This document shows positions 51,740 through 60,053 of a stretch of 64,000 nucleotides of DNA, one piece after another (the stretch's first letter is position 1; each line of letters starts with the position of its first letter). The notes below the pieces were generated by a model. That model ran no database searches. It was not told the DNA's origin and saw only the letters and a list, made by a program, of their open reading frames with translations. Both the position numbers and the translations under genes were made by a program. Source of the DNA: Streptomyces genisteinicus (GTDB taxonomy: Bacteria > Actinomycetota > Actinomycetes > Streptomycetales > Streptomycetaceae); NCBI RefSeq assembly GCF_014489615.1, contig NZ_CP060825.1, positions 2,701,001-2,765,000 on the forward strand, given 5' to 3'.

Positions 51740-53717
51740 GATCCGTGCCCTCCCGCTTCGATGAGATCTGTTCCACGGGCGCGTCCGCCCGCTCCCCCGC
51801 CGACCGGGGCACCACCCGGGAGCCGTTGCCGGGCAGCGCCGCGGGATCGACCCCGACGGGCGCGCTGCCGCGCTGCTGCACGGGCAGCCGGGAGTACTCG
51901 GGCGCCGGCTGCACGGGGACGGACGTCAGCCGGTGCCCGTTCGCGGCGGGATCACCCGACGCCCGGGCACGCTCCGTGTTCTGCCGGGAGTCCTCGGGCT
52001 CCAGCGGTATCGGCGAACCCCTCAGCGGCTCGTCAGCCGTGCGCGGGAGCGTCAGCCGGAACTGGGAGCCGCCGCCCGGCTCGCCCCACGCCTGGAGCCA
52101 GCCGCCGTGCAGCCGGGCGTCCTCGACCGCGATGGACAGGCCCAGTCCGGTGCCGCCGGTGGTCCTGGCCCGTGCCGGATCGGCCCGCCAGAAGCGGCTG
52201 AACACCCGGGTCGCCTCGCCCGGCTTGAGGCCCACTCCGTAGTCCCGCACGGCGATGGCCACGGCCCCGCCCGCGACGGCCATGCGCACCACGACGTCCT
52301 TGCCGTCGCCGTGCTCCACGGCGTTGACGACGAGGTTCCGCAGGATGCGCTCCACCCGGCGGGCATCGGCCTCGGCCACCACCGGCTGCTCGTCGCCGAC
52401 GACACGGATCCGGGAGCCCTTGCGCTCCGCCAGCGGCTCGGCGCCGCCGATCACCCGGCGCACCACGTTGCGCAGGTCTATCGGCTCGGCCTCCAGGGCG
52501 GCGGCGCCCGCGTCGAACCTGCTGATCTCCAGCAGGTCGGCGAGCAGGGACTCGAAACGGTCGAGCTGGTCGCCCAGCAGTTCCGCGGACCGGGCGGTCA
52601 CCGGGTCGAAGTCGCTGCGGGCCTCGTGGATCACGTCGGCCGCCATGCGCACGGTGGTCAGCGGCGTCCGCAGCTCGTGGGACACGTCGGAGACGAACCG
52701 CCGCTGCATCCTCGACAGCTCCTCCAACTGCTGGATCTTGAGCTGGAGGTTCTGCGCCATCTTGTTGAACGCCTCGCCGAGCCGGGCGATGTCGTCCTCG
52801 CCGGTGACCTTCATCCGCTCCTGGAGCTTGCCCGCGGCAAGGCGTTCGGCGATGCCCGCGGCCATCCGCACCGGGGTGACGACCTGGCGCACCACCAGCC
52901 AGGCGATGGCGCCGAGCAGCACCACGACGAACAGCCCCGCCGTGGCGAGCGTGCCGCGGACCAGGGTCAGCGACTGCTCCTCCTGGGAGAGCGGGAACAG
53001 GTAGTACAGCTCGTAGGGCTTGCCCTCGATGTCGTTGAGCCGGGTGCCCAGCACCAGTCCGGGCTCGGGGTCGGAGGCGTTGTTCCAGTAGCGGATGCTC
53101 ATGAACGTCTCGTACGTCCCGGTCCCCTGGCCCACGTCGTCGCGGAGGACCTGCGGGATGGACGCCGGGTCCACCAGGCCGGAGGTACGCGGCGCGCGGC
53201 CGGCACCGTCCCGCTCGGAGTCGGCGCTGAGGGCGACGACGTTGTACGAGCCCTGGCCGCCGCTCGCCAGCTGGGCCACGAGGTCGGAGCGCCACGAGTT
53301 GGCGTTCCTGGCACCCGCCGCCGATCCGTCCTGGCCGGCGGGCCCCACCGGTGCGTTGGCCAGCTCCCTGGCGACGGCGAACCCGCCGGCGGCCTGACTC
53401 TGCGCGGCTTGGCTCTTCGCGTCGAGCAGGCCGTTGCGCACCTGCCCGATCACCACGAAACCGAGCAGCAGCACCACACCGAGTGACATCAGCAGCGTGC
53501 TGGCGACCACCCGGAGCTGGATGTTCCGACGCCACAGCCGCAGGGTCGGCAGGAGCGGACGCCGCAGCCAGCGCATGACGAGCCGGGGTATCGGCGCGCC
53601 GGGGGCGCCGTCCTGGAGGAGGCGGCCGAAGCGTGCGGGCCCCCGGCCCTGTCCGGCAGCCCGCCCCGTACGGACTCCCGGACTCCCGGGCTTCGGAGCA
53701 TTGCTGCCACCGGACAT
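51729..53717 (-). CDS. mtrB: sensor histidine kinase MtrB
   Basis: A 662-residue membrane sensor kinase. Transmembrane helices lie at 69-91 and 257-279 and enclose an extracytoplasmic domain of about 165 residues. A HAMP domain covers about 280-330, the phospho-accepting His347 is in VSDVSHELRTPL, and the ATPase domain ends GTGLGLSIAVEDARLHGG. After it comes a Pro/Ser/Arg-rich tail of about 100 residues that is probably disordered. It phosphorylates MtrA, encoded 1 base upstream, and is modulated by LpqB. The start at 53717 gives a basic 50-residue cytoplasmic N-terminus, as in other Streptomyces. Confidence 0.96.
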   Translation of the reverse strand: MSGGSNAPKPGSPGVRTGRAAGQGRGPARFGRLLQDGAPGAPIPRLVMRWLRRPLLPTLRLWRRNIQLRVVASTLLMSLGVVLLLGFVVIGQVRNGLLDAKSQAAQSQAAGGFAVARELANAPVGPAGQDGSAAGARNANSWRSDLVAQLASGGQGSYNVVALSADSERDGAGRAPRTSGLVDPASIPQVLRDDVGQGTGTYETFMSIRYWNNASDPEPGLVLGTRLNDIEGKPYELYYLFPLSQEEQSLTLVRGTLATAGLFVVVLLGAIAWLVVRQVVTPVRMAAGIAERLAAGKLQERMKVTGEDDIARLGEAFNKMAQNLQLKIQQLEELSRMQRRFVSDVSHELRTPLTTVRMAADVIHEARSDFDPVTARSAELLGDQLDRFESLLADLLEISRFDAGAAALEAEPIDLRNVVRRVIGGAEPLAERKGSRIRVVGDEQPVVAEADARRVERILRNLVVNAVEHGDGKDVVVRMAVAGGAVAIAVRDYGVGLKPGEATRVFSRFWRADPARARTTGGTGLGLSIAVEDARLHGGWLQAWGEPGGGSQFRLTLPRTADEPLRGSPIPLEPEDSRQNTERARASGDPAANGHRLTSVPVQPAPEYSRLPVQQRGSAPVGVDPAALPGNGSRVVPRSAGERADAPVEQISSKREGTDRGR

Positions 53718-53718
53718 G

Positions 53719-54408
53719 TCAGCTCGGCCCCGCCTTGTAACCGACGCCCCGTACGGTCACGACGATCTCCGGTCGCTCGGGGTCCTTCTCGACCTTCGAG
53801 CGAAGGCGCTGGACGTGCACGTTCACCAGCCGCGTGTCGGCGGCGTGGCGGTAGCCCCAGACCTGCTCCAGCAGCACCTCGCGGGTGAAGACCTGCCAGG
53901 GCTTGCGGGCGAGGGCGACCAGCAGGTCGAACTCCAGCGGCGTGAGCGCTATCGACTGGCCGTCGCGCTTGACGGAATGGCCGGCGACGTCGATCACCAG
54001 GTCGCCGATGGTCAGCTGCTCGGGCGCCGGCTCCTCCGACCTCCGCAGCCGCGCCCGGATACGGGCGACCAGCTCCTTGGGCTTGAACGGCTTGACGATG
54101 TAGTCGTCGGCCCCGGACTCGAGCCCGACGACCACGTCGACGGTGTCGCTTTTGGCCGTGAGCATCACGATCGGCACGCCCGACTCGGCCCTGATCAGGC
54201 GGCACACCTCGATGCCGTCCCTGCCGGGCAGCATCAGATCGAGCAGCACAAGATCGGGCTTGGCCTCCCGGAAGGCGGCCAGCGCCTTGTCGCCGTCCGC
54301 CACGAACGACGGCTCGAAACCCTCACCACGCAGCACAATCCCGAGCATCTCGGCCAGTGCGGTGTCGTCGTCGACGACAAGGACTCGTCCCTTCATAATC
54401 GACATCAT
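53719..54408 (-). CDS. mtrA: response regulator MtrA (OmpR family)
   Basis: A 229-residue response regulator. The receiver domain has VVDDDTALAE, the phospho-accepting Asp57 (LLDLMLPGRDG) and the Lys in YIVKPF; the winged helix starts LTPLEFDLLVALARKPWQVF and ends TVRGVGYKAG. MtrA controls division, osmotic and development genes in actinobacteria. Two adjacent ATG codons (54408, 54405) open the frame; a third at 54396 gives the M-K-G-R-V start. No strong ribosome site is visible. A GTAACAGTG at 54418-54426, just upstream, resembles an MtrA half-site, which would allow self-control; that is a weak inference. Confidence 0.97.
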   Translation of the reverse strand: MMSIMKGRVLVVDDDTALAEMLGIVLRGEGFEPSFVADGDKALAAFREAKPDLVLLDLMLPGRDGIEVCRLIRAESGVPIVMLTAKSDTVDVVVGLESGADDYIVKPFKPKELVARIRARLRRSEEPAPEQLTIGDLVIDVAGHSVKRDGQSIALTPLEFDLLVALARKPWQVFTREVLLEQVWGYRHAADTRLVNVHVQRLRSKVEKDPERPEIVVTVRGVGYKAGPS

Positions 54409-54630
54409 CCCATTCTCGTAACAGTGTCCGACGTGCTGGTGAGGTAGCTCACTGGCCGGTGACGATAGTCGCACCGGGCCGTTCCCGTGCGTGGTCGCCC
54501 CAGGCTCCCCCGGGCGCTCACGGGAAGCGGACGACTCCGCAGCGTCGTCGTCCGCGTCCGCCCGGCGCCTCCGCCGGCGCCCCGGGTGCCGTGGCAGGAA
54601 GCACGGCACCCGTGCCGGCGCCGTGGGCCG

Positions 54631-55773
54631 TCAGTCCACGATCCCGTCCCGGGCCCCGGCGCACAGCCGCGCGATGCCGTCACCGGTGACCGGTGAGATC
54701 ACCCCGACCTCGGTGACGACGGCCGTCACGAGCTCGGGCGGGGTGACGTCGAACGCCGGGTTGTAGGCACGGGTCCCCAGCGGCGCCATCGGCACACCGC
54801 CGCCGCTGCCGGCATCCGCGCTCCGGGGTGCCGGCACGTCGGTGACCTCCCGGCCGGGCCTCTGCTCGACCTCGATCGACGCTCCGTCCGCCGTGGTGGG
54901 GTCCAGCGTCGTGGTGGGCGCCACCACGATGAACGGCACGTGGTGGTACCGGGCCATCACCGCGAGGGGGTAGCTGCCGACCTTGTTGGCCACCGAACCG
55001 TCCGCCGCGATCCGGTCGGCGCCGATCACCACCGCGTCGACCTCGCCCGCGGCGAACAGCGACCCCGCGGCGTTGTCCGCCAGCAGGCTGTACGCCATGC
55101 CGTTGCGCGCCGCCTCCCAGGCCGTCAGCCGTGCTCCCTGCAGCAGCGGCCTGGTCTCGTCGACCCACAGGTGCCGCAGTTCACCGGCCCGGTGCGCGGC
55201 CAGCGCCACCGCGAACGCCGTCCCTTCGCCGCCCGAGACCAGCGCACCGCTGTTGCAGTGGGTGAGGATCCGGTGTCCGCCGCCGGGCAGAAGCTCGCCG
55301 AGGAGCGCCAGCCCGTGACCGGCCATGCGCCGGCTGGCGTCGGCGTCGGCCCGGTGCAGTGCCCGGGCGGCCTCCAGCGCCTCGGCCGCAGCCTGCTCCC
55401 GCGTCCCGCCGCCCGCGAGCGCCCGGCCGTGCGCATCGGCGGCCAGCCGCACTCCGTACCGCAGGTTCACTGCGGTGGGCCGGGCGACCTCCAGCAGGCC
55501 GGCGGCCTCCACGACGTCGTAGCCCCGGGCGGCGGCGAGCGCGATGCCGTAGGCGCCCGCGATCCCGAGCAGAGGCGCACCGCGGACGGCGAGCGTCTGG
55601 ATGGCGTGCACCAGCGCCGGGACGTCGGTGCACACGAGTTCTGTCTCGTGCGCCGGCAGTCGCCTCTGATCCAGAAGCACGAGCACCGGCCCTTCGGGCG
55701 GCTCCGCCCAGCGCAGCACCGGGGGCTGCGGTGGCACCGAATCGAGGGCGTCGTGTACCTGCTGATCAGCCAT
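54631..55773 (-). CDS. mtnA: S-methyl-5-thioribose-1-phosphate isomerase MtnA
   Basis: A 380-residue enzyme of methionine salvage that converts methylthioribose-1-phosphate to methylthioribulose-1-phosphate. Hallmarks are RGAPLLGIAGAYG at 64-76, the catalytic Cys173 in THCNSGAL, and Asp253 in IGADRIAADGSVANKVGSY. An insert of about 20 Gly/Ser residues lies near 325-345 before the C-terminal YNPAFDVTPPELV, longer than usual but in a surface loop. The ATG at 55773 matches the family start. Other salvage genes are not in the window. I saw no SAM-type riboswitch upstream. Confidence 0.95.
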   Translation of the reverse strand: MADQQVHDALDSVPPQPPVLRWAEPPEGPVLVLLDQRRLPAHETELVCTDVPALVHAIQTLAVRGAPLLGIAGAYGIALAAARGYDVVEAAGLLEVARPTAVNLRYGVRLAADAHGRALAGGGTREQAAAEALEAARALHRADADASRRMAGHGLALLGELLPGGGHRILTHCNSGALVSGGEGTAFAVALAAHRAGELRHLWVDETRPLLQGARLTAWEAARNGMAYSLLADNAAGSLFAAGEVDAVVIGADRIAADGSVANKVGSYPLAVMARYHHVPFIVVAPTTTLDPTTADGASIEVEQRPGREVTDVPAPRSADAGSGGGVPMAPLGTRAYNPAFDVTPPELVTAVVTEVGVISPVTGDGIARLCAGARDGIVD

Positions 55774-55955
55774 CCGCCCAGTCTGCCCGCCGGTGGTCCG
55801 GCAGTGAAGGCACGAACCGGATACGGGCCCCCGCCCGCAGACAGCGCGCGCGTGGCACGATGGCAGCCAACCGGCCGCCCTGCCAGGCGGACGCACACCG
55901 TGAAGGTGCCGGTCCCCCACTCCGGCCCCGTGACCCCTGCATGAGGTGGACGACC

Positions 55956-57170
55956 GTGAACGACTCTCCGGGCTGGGCCTCGCCCGGATCGGCTCCCTCC
56001 CCCGACGGACAGACCCCGGGCGTACCGCGCCCTGCCGAGCCCGCCGACGGTCCCTCCGCCAAGTGGTCCAAGGAGCAGCCGCCGCCGGGACAGTGGTCCG
56101 CGCCGACCGGACCGGGCCACACGCCGGGCCGGCCCGCTCCGGGCTGGAACGGGGGCCCGCCGCCGGGTGCGTGGGGACGCCCTCCTGCCGCCGCGAAGCC
56201 GGGTGTGATCCCGCTGCGCCCGCTCGGTGTCGGCGAGATCCTCGACGGAGCCGTGGCCACGCTGCGGACCCACTGGCGCACGGTCCTGGCGGTGACGATC
56301 ACCGTCTCGGTCATCACCCAGATCGCCAGCATCCTCGTCGAGCGCTACCTCCTTCCCGAGCCGCCCGTCGTCGATCCCGACGCGACTCCCGAGGAAGCCC
56401 TCGAACAGTCGCTGGCCTCCCTGCAGAACAGCATGATCGCCATGGGCCCGGCGCTGCTCATCACGCTGATCGGCACCCTGCTCACGACGGCCGTCCTCAC
56501 GGTCGTGATCAGCCGTTCCGTCCTGGGGCGCTCCGTGACACTGCCCGAAGCCTGGCGTGAGGCCCGGCCGCGGCTGCCCCACCTGCTGGGCCTGACCTTC
56601 CTGCTGCCCCTCGGCAGCGCGGCGATCATGACCGTCGGCATCCTGCCCGGCCTGCTCATCGGAGGTGCCGGTGTGCTCCTCTCCGTCCTCGGGGGGCTCG
56701 GCGCGATCGTGGTCATCGTCTGGCTGATGATCCGCTTCGCGCTCGCCCCGCCGGCGCTGGTGCTGGAACGCCAGGGCGTGATCGCGTCCCTCAAGCGCTC
56801 GGCCAAGCTGGTGCAGGGCACCTGGTGGCGCATCTTCGGCATCACCGCGCTGACGGTGCTCATCTCGTTCCTGGTGAGCATGGTCATCGGGATTCCGTTC
56901 GCGATCATGGGCTTCGCCGTGGACGGCGTCTCTCTCGGCGACTTCCTCGACGGCGGCGAGTCCCCGATCGGCTGGCCCTTCCTGATCATCACCGGCATCG
57001 GCGCGGTGATCGCCTCCTCGATCACGTACCCGATCTCGGCGGGTGTGACGGCGCTGCTCTACGTCGACCAGCGCATCCGGCGCGAGGCCCTCGACCTCGA
57101 ACTCGCCCGCGCGGCAGGGGTCCCCGGCTACGGCACCGAGCCGCCCGGCCCGGTCTCCACCGGGGGCTGA
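55956..57170 (+). CDS. polytopic membrane protein, GDPD membrane-domain-like
   Basis: A 404-residue protein. The first 95 residues are Pro/Gly-rich and disordered (cytoplasmic), followed by PLGVGEILDGAVATLRTHWR, the usual entry to this family, and six to seven transmembrane helices with LVLERQGVIASLKRSAKLVQGTWWRIFG between helices. It resembles the membrane domain found in some glycerophosphodiester phosphodiesterases, without the catalytic domain. The GTG at 55956 has GAGGTGG 8 bases upstream. First gene of a five-gene run with DUF4129, DUF4350, MoxR and DUF58 genes. Role unknown. Confidence 0.8.
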   Translation: MNDSPGWASPGSAPSPDGQTPGVPRPAEPADGPSAKWSKEQPPPGQWSAPTGPGHTPGRPAPGWNGGPPPGAWGRPPAAAKPGVIPLRPLGVGEILDGAVATLRTHWRTVLAVTITVSVITQIASILVERYLLPEPPVVDPDATPEEALEQSLASLQNSMIAMGPALLITLIGTLLTTAVLTVVISRSVLGRSVTLPEAWREARPRLPHLLGLTFLLPLGSAAIMTVGILPGLLIGGAGVLLSVLGGLGAIVVIVWLMIRFALAPPALVLERQGVIASLKRSAKLVQGTWWRIFGITALTVLISFLVSMVIGIPFAIMGFAVDGVSLGDFLDGGESPIGWPFLIITGIGAVIASSITYPISAGVTALLYVDQRIRREALDLELARAAGVPGYGTEPPGPVSTGG

Positions 57171-57174
57171 TGCG

Positions 57175-57861
57175 GTGTCCGGCGCGGGGGGCGGGACGAC
57201 GGCGGACCTGTCGTTCCCGGCGAGGGACGACATACCGGTGGACATCTCGCGTGTCCCCGCCCGGGAGGCGGCGGAACGCGAGTTGTCCGACCCGGTGTAC
57301 GGCGAAAACGAACCGAACCTGCTCCAGCGGGCTCTCGACGACTTCCTGGACTGGGTCGGGGGCGTCTTCGACGGATGGTCGGGCAGCGGGCCGGGCGGCA
57401 CCGTCGGGCTGATGGTGGTCCTGCTCCTGGCGGCCGCCCTGATAGGCGGCCTGTGGTGGCGGCTCGGCACACCGCGCCGCTCGGCCTCCACAGCGGACTC
57501 CCTCTTCTCCGACGGTCCGCGCAGCGCCGCGGAACACCGCAGCAGGGCGGAGAGCCACGCGGCGGCGGGCCGCTGGAATGAGGCCGTACAGGAACGGATG
57601 CGTGCCATCGTCCGCGCTCTGGAGGAGCGTGCGCTGCTGACACCGCGTCCCGGCCGCACCGCCGACGAGGCCGCCGCCGACGCCGGACGCTCCCTCCCCT
57701 CCCACGCCGGCGAACTGCGGGCGGCGGCCCGTTCCTTCGACGACGTCACGTACGGCGGTCGCACGGGCGACCAGGACATGTACGAGCGCATCCGCCGTCT
57801 CGACGCGGCCGTCGAGTCCGCCGAGCCGCTCCTCGCGGACACCTCCGGAGGCGCCTCGTGA
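57175..57861 (+). CDS. DUF4129-containing membrane protein
   Basis: A 228-residue protein with one transmembrane helix near 76-98 (GLMVVLLLAAALIGGLWWRLG) and a C-terminal cytoplasmic helical domain typical of DUF4129 (AGRWNEAVQERMRAIVRALEE then RTADEAAADAG). These proteins accompany MoxR ATPases and DUF58 proteins. It starts with GTG 4 bases after the previous stop and overlaps the next gene by 4 bases (57858-57861), so it belongs to a tightly coupled operon. Exact function unknown. Confidence 0.85.
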   Translation: MSGAGGGTTADLSFPARDDIPVDISRVPAREAAERELSDPVYGENEPNLLQRALDDFLDWVGGVFDGWSGSGPGGTVGLMVVLLLAAALIGGLWWRLGTPRRSASTADSLFSDGPRSAAEHRSRAESHAAAGRWNEAVQERMRAIVRALEERALLTPRPGRTADEAAADAGRSLPSHAGELRAAARSFDDVTYGGRTGDQDMYERIRRLDAAVESAEPLLADTSGGAS

Positions 57862-59066
57862 CCGGTACCTCCGCCACCTCCCTGTCCCTCTCCGGCCACC
57901 AGCTCTGGAGACGCACCCGGGGTCTGCTCCTCGCCGTCCTGCTGCTCGTCATCGCGGGCATCACCATGGCCGCTCTGCGGTCCGGGGACCACCGCGGAGC
58001 CCTGGATCCCCGGTCCGCCGACCCCGTGGGCAGCCGCGCGGTCGCCGAACTGCTCACCGCACAGGGGGTGTCGGTACGGGTCACCACCACGGTGGGCGAT
58101 GCCTCGGCAGCCGTCGGCGAGGACGTCACGCTCCTGGTCACCGATCCGGATCTCCTGACCACCTCCCAGCAGCGCACGCTCGCCGCGGCGACGGCCTCGT
58201 CCGGTGGCCGCACCGTGCTGCTCGCACCCGGGCTTCCGTCTCTCGGCATCCTGGCGCCCGGGGTGACCGCGGAGACCGCCGCACGGGTCTCGGCCCGTGC
58301 CCCGGGGTGCGCCTACCCTCCTGCCGTACGGGCGGGAGACGCCCTCCTCGGTGGTGAGCGCTACCGCACGGCCGCGCCCGGTGCCGACGAGTGCTACGAC
58401 GCCGACGGCCTCCCCACGCTGCTCAGGACGGACTCCCCCGGCGGTGGCGACACCGTCCTGCTCGGCGCTTCCGATCTGCTGCACAACGAACATCTCGACG
58501 AACACGGCAATGCCTCCCTGGCTCTGCAACTCCTCGGATCCAGGCCCGAACTGGTCTGGTACATGCCGTCCCTCGACGACCCCGCCGCATCCGGCGCGGA
58601 CGGAGAGGCCCCGGGTCCGGAGTCCGGAGGCGAGCGGTCGTTCCTCGATCTGATCCCCTCCGGCTGGCTGTGGGGGACGCTGCAGCTCGCCATCGCGGCC
58701 GTCCTCGCCGCCGTCTGGCGCGCTCGGCGTCTCGGCCCCCTCGTCACGGAGCGGCTGCCGGTCGCCGTCCGCGCGTCCGAGGCCACCGAAGGCCGCGCCC
58801 GCCTATACCACAAGACGAACGCCCGCGACCGGGCCGCATCGTCCCTGCGCTCCGCGGCACGCGCCCGGATCGCCCCACAGCTGGGTGTGTCCCTGTCCGG
58901 CGCCCACACGCCGGCCGTCCTCCTCCCTGCCGTCTCCGCCCGACTGGACCGTCCCGAACGGGACGTCCACGACCTGCTGTTCGGCCCCACGCCGGCCGAC
59001 GACACCGCCCTCGTCCTGCTGGCCGACCACCTCGACGCCCTCGAAAGAGAGGTACGCACCGCATGA
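57858..59066 (+). CDS. DUF4350-domain membrane protein
   Basis: A 402-residue protein. A transmembrane helix at about 23-42 leads into the DUF4350 domain (residues 45-220, SADPVGSRAVAELLTAQGVSV), which has a GATase-like fold and probably faces outside. A second helix lies near 272-292 (WGTLQLAIAAVLAAVWRARR), followed by a basic cytoplasmic tail of about 110 residues. Two Cys (GCAYP and DECYD) could form a disulfide in the outer domain. Starts GTG within the previous stop and overlaps the moxR gene by 4 bases. The family is found in MoxR operons; its role is not known. Confidence 0.85.
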   Translation: MTGTSATSLSLSGHQLWRRTRGLLLAVLLLVIAGITMAALRSGDHRGALDPRSADPVGSRAVAELLTAQGVSVRVTTTVGDASAAVGEDVTLLVTDPDLLTTSQQRTLAAATASSGGRTVLLAPGLPSLGILAPGVTAETAARVSARAPGCAYPPAVRAGDALLGGERYRTAAPGADECYDADGLPTLLRTDSPGGGDTVLLGASDLLHNEHLDEHGNASLALQLLGSRPELVWYMPSLDDPAASGADGEAPGPESGGERSFLDLIPSGWLWGTLQLAIAAVLAAVWRARRLGPLVTERLPVAVRASEATEGRARLYHKTNARDRAASSLRSAARARIAPQLGVSLSGAHTPAVLLPAVSARLDRPERDVHDLLFGPTPADDTALVLLADHLDALEREVRTA

Positions 59067-60046
59067 GCGCCCCGACCCCTGAGACCGCCGATCACCCGGA
59101 CCGTGCCAGGGCCTCTCTCGAAGCCCTGCGAGCCGAGATCGCGAAGGCCGTGGTCGGCCAGGACCCCGCAGTGACGGGTCTCGTCGTCGCGCTCCTCTGC
59201 CGGGGTCACGTCCTGCTGGAAGGCGTCCCGGGTGTCGCCAAGACCCTCCTGGTCCGCGCGCTCGCCGCATCCCTCGAACTCGACACGAAGCGCGTCCAGT
59301 TCACTCCGGACCTCATGCCCAGCGATGTCACCGGGTCCCTGGTCTACGACACCCACACCTCGGAGTTCTCCTTCCAGCAGGGTCCGGTCTTCACCAACCT
59401 CCTTCTCGCCGACGAGATCAACCGCACTCCTCCCAAGACCCAGTCGTCGCTCCTCGAAGCGATGGAGGAGCGTCAGGTCACCGTCGACGGCACCGCACGT
59501 CGCCTGCCGGAGCCCTTCCTGGTGGCGGCGACGCAGAACCCCGTCGAGTACGAGGGCACTTACCCGCTCCCCGAGGCTCAGCTGGACCGATTCCTCCTCA
59601 AGCTGACGGTGCCCCTCCCCACCCGCGACGACGAGATCAGCGTCCTGACCCGCCACGCCGCCGGATTCGACCCGCGCGACCTCACGGCTGCGGGGGTGCG
59701 TCCCGTGGCCGGCCCCGAAGACCTGGAAGCCGCCAGGAACGCCGTCGCCAAGACCTCGGTGTCGGCCGAGATCGCCGGCTACGTCGTCGACGTCTGCCGG
59801 GCCACACGTGAGTCCCCGTCACTCTCTCTGGGCGTCTCGCCGCGCGGTGCGACCGCCCTGCTCTCCACCGCCCGCGCCTGGGCCTGGCTCACCGGTCGTG
59901 ACTACGTCATCCCCGACGATGTGAAAGCCCTCGCGCTCCCCACTCTGCGCCACCGGATCCAGCTCCGGCCGGAAGCGGAGATGGAAGGAGTCACTCCCGA
60001 CTCCGTCATCACCGCGATCCTCGCCCACGTCCCGGTCCCCCGCTGA
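59063..60046 (+). CDS. MoxR-family AAA+ ATPase
   Basis: A 327-residue AAA+ protein. Walker A is EGVPGVAKT near 54-62, Walker B is LLLADEINRTPPKTQ, sensor 1 is AATQNPVEYEGTYPLPEAQLDRF region, and the lid has SPRGATALLSTARAWAWL. MoxR ATPases act as chaperones that assemble or activate partner proteins, usually together with VWA or DUF58 proteins. The ATG overlaps the previous stop (ATGA) and the DUF58 gene follows after 7 bases. Strong family match; client unknown. Confidence 0.93.
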   Translation: MSAPTPETADHPDRARASLEALRAEIAKAVVGQDPAVTGLVVALLCRGHVLLEGVPGVAKTLLVRALAASLELDTKRVQFTPDLMPSDVTGSLVYDTHTSEFSFQQGPVFTNLLLADEINRTPPKTQSSLLEAMEERQVTVDGTARRLPEPFLVAATQNPVEYEGTYPLPEAQLDRFLLKLTVPLPTRDDEISVLTRHAAGFDPRDLTAAGVRPVAGPEDLEAARNAVAKTSVSAEIAGYVVDVCRATRESPSLSLGVSPRGATALLSTARAWAWLTGRDYVIPDDVKALALPTLRHRIQLRPEAEMEGVTPDSVITAILAHVPVPR

Positions 60047-60053
60047 GGCACTG

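Noticed and set aside
55774..55955. SAM-type riboswitch upstream of mtnA
   Set aside because: No SAM-I, SAM-II or SAM-IV core could be recognised in either orientation.
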